64,000 nucleotides of DNA from CALBPI01 sp038533155 (GCA_038533155.1 JBCAZH010000010.1:1-64000), one strand, 5' to 3'. Positions 24,380 to 33,830 are shown, counted from the stretch's first letter. Notes: generated by a model from the letters alone, not told the origin. Translations and numbers: made by a program.

Positions 24380-26218
24380 ATGACATCACCTACCGAAGCA
24401 CCGGGTTACCAGTTTCTGTTCCGGCGGTTGCCCATCATGGTGGCGGCGCTGGATGGTCGTGGGTTCTTCATCGATCAGAGTGATGCGATGATCAATCGCC
24501 TCGGCTACGCCCGTGAGGAACTGACCCAATTGCGGCCCGTGGATATTGCCGACCCGGATTCCATTCGACGCATCAATCAAGAGTTCTTGCCGCAGCTGCG
24601 TCGTACGGGGTCTGTCCGAGACGTACCGGTTGTGTTCCTAAATCGCAACGGCGATCCGGTGCGATTAATGACCAGTGCTGAAGTCGAGCGCGACGATGAA
24701 GGCGTGTATCTGCGAACGTTGGCGATTTATCGGGATATGGACGAAGCGGCGGAGTTGGAGGCGCGATACTCGGCGATGTACCGTGCGACGCCCGCGATGC
24801 TTCACATCGTCGATCCGCAAGGGCGAATCACGGATGTCAGTGACCACTGGCTGAGCAAGCTAGGATACGAGCGCCACGAGGTATTGGGTAAATCCATTCT
24901 TGGCTACCTCAGTGCAGCAAATCGCGATCGAGTGGGCGGACAAGCGCAGCTTGAGAAGATAATCGCGGCCGGAAACGTCACCAATATCGATCGGGAGATG
25001 GTCACGCGGGATGGTCGAGTTCTTGAGCTAACGATGTCGACAATCTCCGAGCGCAACGCGAGAGGCGAGGTTGTCCGAATGCTCGTGGCGTCGAAAGATG
25101 TGACTGAGCGCAATGTTGCCGAGCGTGCGCTGCGCGCCGCGTTCGAGGAAAACGCCCGTCTTCGCCAGGAGCTGGAAGCCGAGCGCGACTACCTGCGCGC
25201 CGAGTTCAATGAGTCACTGCGGTTCGGTGAGGTTGTCGGCGCAAGCGACCCGCTGCGTGCCATGCTCGCAAGAGTAGAGGCCGTTGCGGCGACGCCCGCC
25301 AGCGTGCTGATTCTCGGCGAGTCCGGCACGGGCAAAGAGTTGGTCGCTCGGGAATTGCATGCCCGTAGCCCGCGCAATGGCGAGGCGCTTGTCAAAGTCA
25401 ATTGTGCGTCTATCCCCGAGGAGTTGTTCGAGAGTGAATTCTTCGGCCATGTGAAGGGCGCGTTCACGGGCGCACATCGCGATCGCATCGGACGGTTCCA
25501 ACTGGCCGACGGTGGCACGATCTTCTTGGATGAAGTGGGCGAAATCCCGCTGGATCTGCAAGGCAAGTTGCTGCGTGTGCTGCAGGAGAACGAGTTCGAA
25601 CGGGTCGGGGAAGACCGGACCCGGAAGGTGGACGTTCGAGTCATCGCAGCAAGCAACCGAGACTTGCAGGAGGCGGCGCGCAATGGTGAGTTTCGCGAGG
25701 ACTTGTACTATCGCTTGAGCGTATTCCCGCTTTCGGTACCACCGCTGCGCGAGCGGGATGATGACGTCATTTTGCTAGCACAACATTTCTTGAAACAGAG
25801 TTCTCGAGAGTTTGGTCGTCCGACCATGCAGTTGACGCAGAAGCAGGCGCAGCAGCTCCGTGACTACCCTTGGCCGGGCAACATTCGGGAACTCAAAAAC
25901 GTGATCGAACGCGCGGTGATCCTCTCAAAGGACAGTCATCTACGATTGGATTTGTCGTTGCCACCGGAAGAGGAGACCGGGACTTTCGCTGCGGTTGAAC
26001 TGCCGGAGATTGCGGTTTCCGTCCCCGACGACGAGGAGACGGTTTTGACTGAGGGCGAATTGCGAGATCTGGAGCGCAACAACACGCTTCGTGCACTCGA
26101 GCGCTCGAAATGGAAAGTGTCGGGGGACGGTGGTGCTGCCGCGATGCTCGGTGTCAAACCGAGTACGCTCAGCGATCGGCTTCGAGCGTGGGGAATCGAA
26201 CGACCGCGCCGCCGCTAG
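24380..26218 (+). CDS. Sigma-54-dependent transcriptional activator with two PAS domains
   Basis: 612 residues. Two PAS domains (about 12-120 and 130-245) come before a short coiled coil and the AAA+ core. The core has Walker A GESGTGKE, the sigma-54 contact loop GAFTGA, Walker B GGTIFLDEVGE and the arginine-finger region REDLYYRLSVFPL. A Fis-type helix-turn-helix closes the protein (GGAAAMLGVKPSTLSDRLRAWGI). There is no receiver domain, so it senses a ligand or redox state through PAS rather than through phosphorylation. The next recognisable sigma-54 promoter is the one divergent from it, which is the probable target. Confidence 0.93.
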   Translation: MTSPTEAPGYQFLFRRLPIMVAALDGRGFFIDQSDAMINRLGYAREELTQLRPVDIADPDSIRRINQEFLPQLRRTGSVRDVPVVFLNRNGDPVRLMTSAEVERDDEGVYLRTLAIYRDMDEAAELEARYSAMYRATPAMLHIVDPQGRITDVSDHWLSKLGYERHEVLGKSILGYLSAANRDRVGGQAQLEKIIAAGNVTNIDREMVTRDGRVLELTMSTISERNARGEVVRMLVASKDVTERNVAERALRAAFEENARLRQELEAERDYLRAEFNESLRFGEVVGASDPLRAMLARVEAVAATPASVLILGESGTGKELVARELHARSPRNGEALVKVNCASIPEELFESEFFGHVKGAFTGAHRDRIGRFQLADGGTIFLDEVGEIPLDLQGKLLRVLQENEFERVGEDRTRKVDVRVIAASNRDLQEAARNGEFREDLYYRLSVFPLSVPPLRERDDDVILLAQHFLKQSSREFGRPTMQLTQKQAQQLRDYPWPGNIRELKNVIERAVILSKDSHLRLDLSLPPEEETGTFAAVELPEIAVSVPDDEETVLTEGELRDLERNNTLRALERSKWKVSGDGGAAAMLGVKPSTLSDRLRAWGIERPRRR

Positions 26219-27099
26219 GTTGCGACGGGCGCAACGACGATCAGAGGTCCCTCGGATACCACAACGCCGCCACGTTGCTCGAGTGTGATTGCGAACACAG
26301 TCGGTTCCGAAACCGGCAGCTTCGCATCGATCGGGATCACGATCTCACCGGTGCTTGCCATGATGTCGAACACGCCGCCATCGACCGGTTCGGCGTCACG
26401 ATCCGGATCGACGATCCACAGCTGATACTGACGTGCTGCCGAGTCATTCACCGGCATGTTCGCCAATCGCATGTATCCTTGCTGCAGCTGATCGTTCCAG
26501 ATGACGTCGCCGGTGACTCGCTCGAAACCGGGCTGATCGGGTTGCCGCCAAGTTGCTGAAATCGTGCCGACACGTGCTAATAACTCGTCAGCGCTCAGCA
26601 CTCCCGTCGGATCCGGTGCGATCTCGACTTCGGCTACTTCGGGCGGTGCCTCGGGGGCGACGTCAGGGGTTGAGTCGCGACCGAACAGCATCGCCAACAA
26701 CAAGCCGGCTGCGACGACCCACCCGGCATTGGCAAACCAACTTGGGCTCTGCCGTTCGGTGATGACTGGCTCACGCCCCTGCCGCGCCTTTTGAATGCTG
26801 GTGACATTGGCGCTGCGGGCCTCTGCCGCGGCTCCAGTCAGGTGTTGTGCCGCGTCAACCTCAATCCGACGCTGCAAATGTGCCGGCATTGGCTCGTTCT
26901 TGGCGCCAGCCAGCAGCGGTGCCGCCGCGGCCAACTCTAAAGACTCGCAGAGTCCTGCCGGATTCTGCGCATCGAGTTCCTGGCACAGCGCGCGCAATGC
27001 ATCGTCGTCATCGGGCAGCGCGGTGAACGCGTCTGCCGGTGACGTCAGCACGCGTTCGATCAGCTCGTCGAGATGTGCTTCGTATTGTTTATCACTCAT
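26215..27099 (-). CDS. RskA-type anti-sigma factor
   Basis: 294 residues from the ATG at 27099, which overlaps the sigma gene stop by four bases. The cytoplasmic N-terminal half contains helical segments (LELAAAAPLLAGAKNEPMP). One membrane helix lies near residues 133-150 (WVVAAGLLLAMLFG). The C-terminal domain matches RskA/anti-sigma-K: MRLANMPVNDSAARQYQLWIVD, GGVFDI and FAITLEQRGGV. It should restrain the neighbouring sigma factor and release it on regulated proteolysis. Its end overlaps the convergent activator gene by four bases. Confidence 0.88.
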   Translation of the reverse strand: MSDKQYEAHLDELIERVLTSPADAFTALPDDDDALRALCQELDAQNPAGLCESLELAAAAPLLAGAKNEPMPAHLQRRIEVDAAQHLTGAAAEARSANVTSIQKARQGREPVITERQSPSWFANAGWVVAAGLLLAMLFGRDSTPDVAPEAPPEVAEVEIAPDPTGVLSADELLARVGTISATWRQPDQPGFERVTGDVIWNDQLQQGYMRLANMPVNDSAARQYQLWIVDPDRDAEPVDGGVFDIMASTGEIVIPIDAKLPVSEPTVFAITLEQRGGVVVSEGPLIVVAPVAT

Positions 27100-27656
27100 G
27101 ACGCCGTCCCCGTGGTCATGTCCTCGCCCAGCTGCTCTCGCAGTGCTAACAGTCCGCGCCGGATGTGGCTCTTTACTGTGCCTAGGGGCAGCCCCATTTT
27201 GTCTGCAATGGCTCCATGTGACATGCCGAGCCAAGCCGACAAATGCAGGGCTTGTTGTTGTTCTGGTTTCATTTGTGCCATGGCCGCGGCCACGCGCGCA
27301 ACATCTGTGCCGACCTCGGCCGCGTTTTCCGCCGACGGCGCTACGCTAAGCGTGTCGTCGAATTCCTCTTCGACCGGCTGGCGGTTGTGCCGGCGCAGTC
27401 GATCGATCAATCGACGCCGCGCAAGCATCGCGACAAAGGTCGCTTCACTGGCCTTGGTGGCATCAAAGCGGTCCGCAAACCGCCAAATCTCGACGAAAAT
27501 TTCCTGTACGGCGTCTTCCGCATCGCTTTCATTCGGCGTCAAACGTCGAGCGAGTGACCAGACAAGTCCACCGTATTGATCCAGGCATTCCGTGACGGCA
27601 CGCTGGTCGCCTGCGGCGATGCGTTGCAACACGCTCGGTTTGAGTTGTGTATTCAC
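27096..27656 (-). CDS. ECF sigma factor (SigK-like)
   Basis: About 186 residues from the GTG at 27656, chosen because AAAGGAGT lies just upstream. Region 2 reads DAEDAVQEIFVEIWRFADRFD with SEATFVAMLARRRLIDRLRR; region 4 reads LSAWLGMSHGAIADKMGLP and GTVKSHIRRGLLALREQL. Sequence type and the partner RskA-like protein point to the SigK group. In mycobacteria SigK/RskA controls the fasciclin-domain proteins Mpt70 and Mpt83; here too a fasciclin gene is directly upstream on the same strand, so the link may be conserved. Confidence 0.88.
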   Translation of the reverse strand: MNTQLKPSVLQRIAAGDQRAVTECLDQYGGLVWSLARRLTPNESDAEDAVQEIFVEIWRFADRFDATKASEATFVAMLARRRLIDRLRRHNRQPVEEEFDDTLSVAPSAENAAEVGTDVARVAAAMAQMKPEQQQALHLSAWLGMSHGAIADKMGLPLGTVKSHIRRGLLALREQLGEDMTTGTAS

Positions 27657-27711
27657 AGGACTCCTTTGATCCGACTGAACCACCTTGGTGGGTGGCGAGG
27701 CGGCATGGAGC

Positions 27712-27742
27712 CGCTCTACCGTCGCGCTGCGACGGTAGAGCG
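27712..27742. repeat. Perfect 14-bp stem-loop between fasciclin and sigma genes
   Basis: CGCTCTACCGTCGC (27712-27725), loop GCT, then GCGACGGTAGAGCG (27729-27742). It sits 34 bases past the fasciclin stop and 56 bases before the sigma start on the minus strand. No T run follows in either direction, so it is more likely an mRNA stabiliser, processing site or pause element than a simple terminator. Confidence 0.75.
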
Positions 27743-27776
27743 TTCCCGTGCGGTTTGCAACAGCACCAACCATAGC

Positions 27777-28610
27777 TCAGTGGTTGGTGGCCTGCATCAT
27801 GTCGCCACGAAGTTCGCTACGCACGTCATCCAACGCATAGCGCAACGTCCATGCTTGCTGACGCGTCGAGCGTTGGTTGTCTGCGCGCGCGAGGCTGCGC
27901 TCCAATCGCATGCGGGAGGCATCGGAAATCATGTCCTCCGACGCAAGTGACACAAGCGACTGCGCCGCTATGCGATAAACCGCGGCGGTCGCATCGGTGT
28001 TGCCGTGATTGAACAGCGGCACACCCTGGTCGATCGCTGCGTTGATGATCGCCAATGACGGGTTCGCTTGACGCTGCATTTGACCCGTCTGCTCCGGCGG
28101 CAAGATTACTTGATCGATCACGTGCACAACGCCGTTGCTCGCTTTGATATCGGTAGCCACAATCTTCGCGTTTTGGATATTGAAGCCGCCGCCGGTCTGA
28201 CTGATCGTCGCGGGGATCTCGGCCAACGTGTCGACCTGAATGCCATCGGCCAATGCGTCACTGCCGACCGCACCGGCAAGCACATGGAACTTCAAAATCG
28301 TGGTAAGCGTGTCACGGTTCTCTGGCTGCAGCAGCGATTCAACCGTTCCTTCCGGCAGTGCCGCGAATGCTTCATCCGTCGGCGCAAACACGGTAAACGG
28401 TCCGCCGTTGGCCAGCGTGTCTGCTAGACCGGCGGCCTTTGCCGCAGCGATTAATGTATTGAATTGGCCGGCGCCAGCAGCAACCTCGACGATGTTGCCG
28501 GTGGTCATCTCGCCTTTCTCATGATGCCCGGCTTGGGCGGTAATGGCTGCGCCGAGCGCCATGGATCCGATCAGTGCAGCCGCACCGCGGAATCGTTTTG
28601 TCAAACTCAT
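27777..28610 (-). CDS. Exported fasciclin-domain protein
   Basis: 277 residues from the ATG at 28610 (GGAGACAG upstream). A signal peptide ends near AITAQAG. The fasciclin (FAS1) domain spans about residues 35-175, with the conserved blocks GPFTVFAPTDEAFAALP, ILKFHVLAG and GVVHVIDQVILPP. About 95 further residues form a helical tail with no family assigned. FAS1 domains mediate adhesion or matrix contacts. It precedes the SigK/RskA-like pair and is a likely target of that sigma factor. Confidence 0.92.
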   Translation of the reverse strand: MSLTKRFRGAAALIGSMALGAAITAQAGHHEKGEMTTGNIVEVAAGAGQFNTLIAAAKAAGLADTLANGGPFTVFAPTDEAFAALPEGTVESLLQPENRDTLTTILKFHVLAGAVGSDALADGIQVDTLAEIPATISQTGGGFNIQNAKIVATDIKASNGVVHVIDQVILPPEQTGQMQRQANPSLAIINAAIDQGVPLFNHGNTDATAAVYRIAAQSLVSLASEDMISDASRMRLERSLARADNQRSTRQQAWTLRYALDDVRSELRGDMMQATNH

Positions 28611-28622
28611 GTCTGTCTCCAT

Positions 28623-28664
28623 ACAACAATTTAGGGGCAACCCGGCGCCAGGTTGTCTTGTTGT
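28623..28664. repeat. Nested stems in the fasciclin leader
   Basis: ACAACA (28623-28628) pairs with TGTTGT (28659-28664), enclosing CAACC/GGTTG (28638-28642 with 28651-28655). It lies 12-54 bases before the fasciclin start on the minus strand and 33 bases past the DUF3187 stop. The element may end the upstream gene or act in the leader; support is structural only. Confidence 0.35.
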
Positions 28665-28696
28665 TCGTGGAGATTGAGCGGCCGGATGCGCTTGGC

Positions 28697-29683
28697 CTAA
28701 AAATTGTGATGGAGTCCTAAGTTGAAAGTGACGTCGGGCGCCGATTCGACCTTGATGTCTTCTGTGACCGAGATGTGCAATCGCCACTGTCGATTGAGCC
28801 GGATTTCACCGCCAGTCACCAACCACAACGCGGGCGAACCCAGTATGTCTAGGTCACTGTCGCTGATGGCGCCGTGTCCTTCGATGCGGCCGCCGAGTTC
28901 AATACGGCGATTGACTCGGTATCGCACTTCACCGTGGGCGACCCACGTCAAACGGCTCTGATCAATCAGGTCAAGTTCGCTGTTGCCCAGTGCGACCACT
29001 CCGACACCACCTCGCCACGACCAGCCTGGCGACTCAGAAATCGGCGGCTGCCAGAGTAAGTTCAGTCCGACATCGGTTTCCCCGCTACCAGACAGATTGC
29101 TGAGGCTACCGGTCGGCAGTTTGACGTGGCCTGCCAGCGCCCAGGTGCCGGAGTCGCCCAATTGCCGCTGGACGCTCAGAGTGAGGTCGCCTGTGCCTTG
29201 CCGGCTACGCGTGAAGTCGAGCCGCTGCACACCCGCTTCATCGTACTGAAACTGCAATTGGTCTTTTTCCACCGTGTCACGGATGCCATCTGGCAACCCG
29301 AATGTGGCGTGCCAGTCGTCAATGAACCCATCGAGCGTGCCGCCCGAATGCCACCAGTGGGACAGTCCCGCGCCCACCGACCAGCGTCCGTTGAGCTGAT
29401 GCCGCCATTCCAGGCGCGCCCTCGACGACTCGCCGTCCAGGAGAATGCTCGCGTTCTCAGAATTCTCGCGCGCTGAGTGACTCGCGGTTTGCCAATGCAG
29501 GCTCACCCCGTTTCCCGGTGCGATGCCGTCGCTGTCTAGAAGAAACAGGGCCGATACGGGCGATAGGTTTGGGTTCGATTCGAACAGCGACTGACCGGCC
29601 GCGTTCGATGCGCTAGTCAGGCCGAAAGTTGCGATAAGCGAAGCGATCGCGAGTGACTGTGTTTTGTGGGTGGCTTTGCGCAT
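28697..29683 (-). CDS. Outer-membrane protein, DUF3187 family
   Basis: 328 residues from the ATG at 29683. It has a signal peptide (to about residue 28), then a beta-strand-rich body ending in Phe (GLHHNF), as in outer-membrane barrels. Segments such as GFIDDWHATFGLPDGIRD and DLTLSVQRQLGD match DUF3187 proteins as I remember them; their role is not known. It diverges from dacB with nine bases between the start codons, so the two genes must share a promoter region buried in each other's coding sequence or use overlapping leaders. Confidence 0.72.
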   Translation of the reverse strand: MRKATHKTQSLAIASLIATFGLTSASNAAGQSLFESNPNLSPVSALFLLDSDGIAPGNGVSLHWQTASHSARENSENASILLDGESSRARLEWRHQLNGRWSVGAGLSHWWHSGGTLDGFIDDWHATFGLPDGIRDTVEKDQLQFQYDEAGVQRLDFTRSRQGTGDLTLSVQRQLGDSGTWALAGHVKLPTGSLSNLSGSGETDVGLNLLWQPPISESPGWSWRGGVGVVALGNSELDLIDQSRLTWVAHGEVRYRVNRRIELGGRIEGHGAISDSDLDILGSPALWLVTGGEIRLNRQWRLHISVTEDIKVESAPDVTFNLGLHHNF

Positions 29684-29692
29684 AATGATTCG

Positions 29693-31228
29693 ATGACAAA
29701 TGTATCGAGCTCGACCGGTCGCGTGATGCGATTCTACCCCACCGCACCACGTCTCTCCCACGGTCTCATCGTCATCGTTTTGTGTCTGTTATCCAGCACA
29801 GCGCTCGCGGCGCTGCCGGAGCCGGTCCTCAGTGTCCTCGACCGATACGAGCTGGATGCGGATGATCTCAGTCTGCTGATCCAACCGGTGGGCGGCGGCG
29901 ATGTGGTGATCGAACACAACACAGAGACGCTGCGCAATCCGGCGTCGACGATGAAGTTGGTGACCACGATGGCGGCACTCGATGTGCTGAAGCCGAATTA
30001 TCAGTGGACGACGGACATCATTCTGCTCGGCGAGTTGGACCGATATGGCGTCCTGCACGGCGATCTCGCCATTCGAGGCGGCGGAGACCCCTACCTGGTC
30101 GAGGAATCGATAGGGCGGTTAGTTGCCGAGATGCGCCGTCGGGGTCTGCAGCACATTACTGGCGACATCCTGTTGGACGACAGCGCATTCTCGTTACCAC
30201 CATCGGACCCGGGCGAGTTTGATGGTGAGCCGCTGCGCGCCTACAACGTTGCGCCGGATGCGTTGTTGATGAACTTTAAAGTGCTCAGGTTCTTTTTCGA
30301 ACCGGACCCGGCGACCCAAACCGTCCGAGTCACCACGCTACCCGAGTTGCCCGAGTTACAGATTGAGAACGATCTGAAGTTAATCCGTGGGCGGTGCCGT
30401 GGCTATCAGAAAGGTATTGCGGTGCACGCCGAAGCCAACGCCAATCGAGTACGGTTTAGCGGTACCTTCCCGGACGGGTGCGAGCGCTACAGTTTGTCAC
30501 GCTCATTGCTCACTCACGATGGCTATGCGGCCGCGTTGCTGAATCAAATTTGGTTGCGATATGGCGGCAGACTGGACGGCGTGATACGCAGCGCGAGTGT
30601 GGCCGAAGACGCGGAAGTCTGGCTGCAGTGGGATTCGAGGCCGCTGAGTGAACAAATCCGACTGATCAATAAGTACTCGAACAACGTCATGACTCGGCAA
30701 TTGTTCCTGACGATGGGTGCTGAGACGTTCGGATGGCCTGGGTCGTTGCCGAAAGCTCGCGCTGCGGTTGCGCAGTGGCTGTCCGACAGTGGCTTGGATG
30801 CTGAGCAAATCGTCATCGACAACGGCGCCGGTTTGTCGCGTGACACTCGAATTTCAGCGACAAGCCTTGCCAGGCTACTCAGTCTCGGCTGGCATAGCCC
30901 ATTCATGCCGGAGTTTGTGGCCTCTATGTCGCTGGTTGGGCTTGACGGAACGTTTCGTCGTCGATTTCGCGACGGACCGTTGACCGGACAGGCGCATCTG
31001 AAGACCGGACGGTTGGATGGTGTGACCGCGATGGCAGGTTACGCGACGGCGCGTGACGGTCGCCGCTACATCGTCGTGTCGTTGCACAACGCACCGGATG
31101 TGCATCGAGGTACAGGCGAGGTCGTACAAAATGCGATACTGCAGTGGCTGCATCGCTATGAACCGCGACCGGTTCGGGCCGCCGAAGTGGAATCACTAGA
31201 CGCCAGCGATGCGACACCTGAAGGCTGA
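29693..31228 (+). CDS. dacB: D-alanyl-D-alanine carboxypeptidase/endopeptidase (PBP4)
   Basis: 511 residues from ATG 29693; an ATG at 29726 would give a tighter signal peptide (core LIVIVLCLLSSTALA). Peptidase S13 motifs are all present: SxxK as STMK (Ser85, Lys88), SxN in KYSNNVMTR, and KTG in LKTGRLDG. The enzyme trims or opens peptidoglycan cross-links in the periplasm. Length matches PBP4 with its inserted domains between the first two motifs. The following SH3 gene starts four bases after the stop and is probably cotranscribed. Confidence 0.93.
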   Translation: MTNVSSSTGRVMRFYPTAPRLSHGLIVIVLCLLSSTALAALPEPVLSVLDRYELDADDLSLLIQPVGGGDVVIEHNTETLRNPASTMKLVTTMAALDVLKPNYQWTTDIILLGELDRYGVLHGDLAIRGGGDPYLVEESIGRLVAEMRRRGLQHITGDILLDDSAFSLPPSDPGEFDGEPLRAYNVAPDALLMNFKVLRFFFEPDPATQTVRVTTLPELPELQIENDLKLIRGRCRGYQKGIAVHAEANANRVRFSGTFPDGCERYSLSRSLLTHDGYAAALLNQIWLRYGGRLDGVIRSASVAEDAEVWLQWDSRPLSEQIRLINKYSNNVMTRQLFLTMGAETFGWPGSLPKARAAVAQWLSDSGLDAEQIVIDNGAGLSRDTRISATSLARLLSLGWHSPFMPEFVASMSLVGLDGTFRRRFRDGPLTGQAHLKTGRLDGVTAMAGYATARDGRRYIVVSLHNAPDVHRGTGEVVQNAILQWLHRYEPRPVRAAEVESLDASDATPEG

Positions 31229-31232
31229 CATC

Positions 31233-31841
31233 ATGAATCAAAAGACCTTACTCATCGCTTTTGTCCTATTCGGGATGCTCGCAGGCCCGGTCTTCGCACA
31301 GAGCGAGACAGCCTACGTCACCGACGTTCTGCGGCTCGGACTGCACCAAGCGGCGGATACCTCTGATCGCGCATTTCGCTCGTTGGAAAGCGGTCAGCAA
31401 ATGACGGTACTCGAACGCAACTCGCTGTATGCGCGTGTGCGTTTGCCCGATGGCACCGAAGGATGGGTCAAGGCGGGGTTCCTGGTCGAAGACCCACCGG
31501 CTCGATTCGTGGTTGCGCAAGTCACGGAACGTGCAGAGGCGGTTCAAGCTGAATTGGATGCCCTACAACAGTCATCGTCGGGCGCGCTGGGGCGCGTTGC
31601 CGATCTGGAGCGTCAACTGACCGAAGCGCAGACCGCTTTAGCATCGACGGAGGTTGAACGGGATGCTTCGCTCGACGAGCTTGCAACGCTGCGTGACCGA
31701 ATGCGCGCCTACGGTTTTAGTCTGCCATGGCCGGTCGTATTGGGCGGGCTGATCGTCGCATTGCTGCTCGGATTTGCTGGTGGGTTTTGGTGGATCGACA
31801 GCCGCAGTCGCAAGCGGCACGGCGGATTCCGTATTTACTGA
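31233..31841 (+). CDS. SH3-domain envelope protein (TIGR04211/YgiM type)
   Basis: 202 residues. Order: signal peptide (1-22), bacterial SH3 domain (about 24-88, with SLYARVRLPDGTEGWVKAGFL), coiled coil (about 95-150), one membrane helix (about 165-187) and a short basic tail. This is the plan of E. coli YgiM-like proteins, thought to bind cell-wall peptides. GAAGG precedes the ATG, four bases after dacB, which fits a role in peptidoglycan work. Confidence 0.85.
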   Translation: MNQKTLLIAFVLFGMLAGPVFAQSETAYVTDVLRLGLHQAADTSDRAFRSLESGQQMTVLERNSLYARVRLPDGTEGWVKAGFLVEDPPARFVVAQVTERAEAVQAELDALQQSSSGALGRVADLERQLTEAQTALASTEVERDASLDELATLRDRMRAYGFSLPWPVVLGGLIVALLLGFAGGFWWIDSRSRKRHGGFRIY

Positions 31842-31952
31842 CGATTGCCGCGCCTGAGACGGCGATCACGGAACCCCAGCGTCCAATTAAGTTAACGTTT
31901 CGGCATCTTTACAGGCTCTGACGCACGTTGTGTCCGGGCGACCAGGGATGTG

Positions 31953-33830
31953 ATGCCGGAACTCTCGCCAAACACTAACGTGCCGCCTGGGACCGATTCG
32001 CTTCGAATCGCGCTGAGCGATGCGCAACGGGAACTTGACCTGATCTACGGTCTTGAGCGCAAGCTTGTGCGCGAGACTCACGGGCAGGCACGCCTATCCC
32101 GGTTGTTGCGAGAGTTAACCCGCCACCTCGGCATGTCCTATAGCGTCCTGTTGATTCCTTCCCGGCGAATCCGTATCCGATTGGCTAACCGTCAATGGAA
32201 GGGCATCGACAAGGCTGCCTTTGATCAGCAGTTGCTGCGAGAGGTGCTACCCAAGTTTGCAAACGTGGACAAGCCTGTCGTGTTGCAGCGCAAAGACTTG
32301 CCTCGCGGCGCGGTCGGCCTCGATAAACCTTGGCAGATGTTGCTTGCGCCGGTGCGTGATGAGCATGAGCAGCCGATCGGTGTGCTAGTGACCGCCTGTC
32401 AGGTAGATGGCCATCCGCTGGGCGTTGAAGCTGAGCGACTGCTCGCGCATTTCGTTCGCTTGATGACCCGCGTGGTGTCCGAGAGTTTTGATCGCCTCAC
32501 TGGTCTGATGCGTCACCGGGACTTCTTGGCTGTGCTGGATCAGCTCACAGAAGAAGAGCATGACGTCGATGTTGATCATTGCATCGTCCATTTTGATATC
32601 GACCAATTCGAAGCCGTTGCGGATAAGTTCGGGACGCGCGCAGGAGAAGAGGTTCTCGAGCGCTTCGCCCGCTTGGCATCTGGGCCGTTACCGGGTGGCG
32701 CGTCGTTATCTCGGATCGAGGGTGATCGATTTGCAGCGTTGCTGAGACATCGAGATTTGAACGCCGGCCTGGCCTATGCCGAAGCGGTTCGCGCCGAATG
32801 CCAAAAGCTAGTCTACGTGCGCGGCGAGACGTCGGTTGCGGTTACCGTTAGCGCCGGCGTTGTGGAAATCAATGATCGCGATACGCTCAGCGAGCATCCG
32901 CTGACGGTTGCTCGAATGGCGTGCAGCAAAGCGTCAGATCATGGTGGTGACCGAGTCGAGTGCTACGACCCACACGACAAGAGCATCGTTCGCCGGGTCG
33001 ACAATCTTCAAGTCTTTGCCCAACTGCAGGATGCGATCAACCAGGATTCTTTCGTGCTGGACGCCCAACCGATCAAATCGTTGATCGACGACAATGCGCC
33101 GCCGCATATGGAAATCTTGCTGCGAATGACGGGGCCCAGTGGCGACGTTTTGCTGCCAGAGCAGTTTTTCTCGGCGGCAGAACAATACCAGCTCATGCCG
33201 CGGCTCGATCGCTACGTGATCTCTCGGTTCTTCCAAACCTTGAATGGCTTCGACGATCTACTCGGGTTGTCGGATGCTTCGTTTGCGATCAATCTGTCCG
33301 GACAGTCGCTAGGAGAGCCGACGTTCCACGACTTCGTGCGCCAACAGGTACTAGAAAGTCAGCTTTCTCCGTCGCAGCTATGTTTCGAAATTACGGAAAC
33401 GGCAGCGATTGCTAACCGAGACTCCGCGATTGCCTTCATGAAGATGATGCGCGAGCTCGGGTGTAAGTTTGCGCTCGACGATTTTGGCGCGGGCTTGAGC
33501 TCTTTTGCATACCTGAGAGATATGCCGGTCGATGTTCTCAAGATCGACGGCAGCTTTGTGCGTGATTTGGACGTCAACAAAGTGTCAGAGTCGATGGTCG
33601 CAGCGGTTGCCCAGGTGGCTCGGGTCATGGAGCTTAAAACCGTTGCTGAGTTCGTTGAGTCTCCAGGTGTGTTGGCCGGATTGAAGCGACTGGGTGTGGA
33701 CTATGGTCAGGGGTTCTTGCTTGGCAAACCGCTACCCCTCATCGAGCAGATTCGGGCGCTCGTCGATACCGGCTCGTACGCCGTCGCGACCGGCGCGACT
33801 TTGCGAACTTCGACCGCTGCACCGCACTAG
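31953..33830 (+). CDS. c-di-GMP phosphodiesterase (degenerate GGDEF, intact EAL)
   Basis: 625 residues, cytoplasmic. Residues 1-180 hold a helical lead and a GAF-like region. The GGDEF domain follows, but its signature is IEGDRF, so cyclase activity is unlikely. The EAL domain keeps the catalytic set: EILLRM (ExLxR), FAINLSGQS, CFEITETAAI, LDDFGAG, LKIDGSFV, VAEFVES and GVDYGQGFLLGKPLP. The protein should degrade c-di-GMP, perhaps with the GGDEF domain as a GTP sensor. GTG at 31950 is an alternative start. Confidence 0.9.
   Translation: MPELSPNTNVPPGTDSLRIALSDAQRELDLIYGLERKLVRETHGQARLSRLLRELTRHLGMSYSVLLIPSRRIRIRLANRQWKGIDKAAFDQQLLREVLPKFANVDKPVVLQRKDLPRGAVGLDKPWQMLLAPVRDEHEQPIGVLVTACQVDGHPLGVEAERLLAHFVRLMTRVVSESFDRLTGLMRHRDFLAVLDQLTEEEHDVDVDHCIVHFDIDQFEAVADKFGTRAGEEVLERFARLASGPLPGGASLSRIEGDRFAALLRHRDLNAGLAYAEAVRAECQKLVYVRGETSVAVTVSAGVVEINDRDTLSEHPLTVARMACSKASDHGGDRVECYDPHDKSIVRRVDNLQVFAQLQDAINQDSFVLDAQPIKSLIDDNAPPHMEILLRMTGPSGDVLLPEQFFSAAEQYQLMPRLDRYVISRFFQTLNGFDDLLGLSDASFAINLSGQSLGEPTFHDFVRQQVLESQLSPSQLCFEITETAAIANRDSAIAFMKMMRELGCKFALDDFGAGLSSFAYLRDMPVDVLKIDGSFVRDLDVNKVSESMVAAVAQVARVMELKTVAEFVESPGVLAGLKRLGVDYGQGFLLGKPLPLIEQIRALVDTGSYAVATGATLRTSTAAPH

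Noticed and set aside
27712..27742. Factor-independent terminator
   Set aside because: The stem is strong but no T run follows on either strand, so I list it only as a stem-loop.
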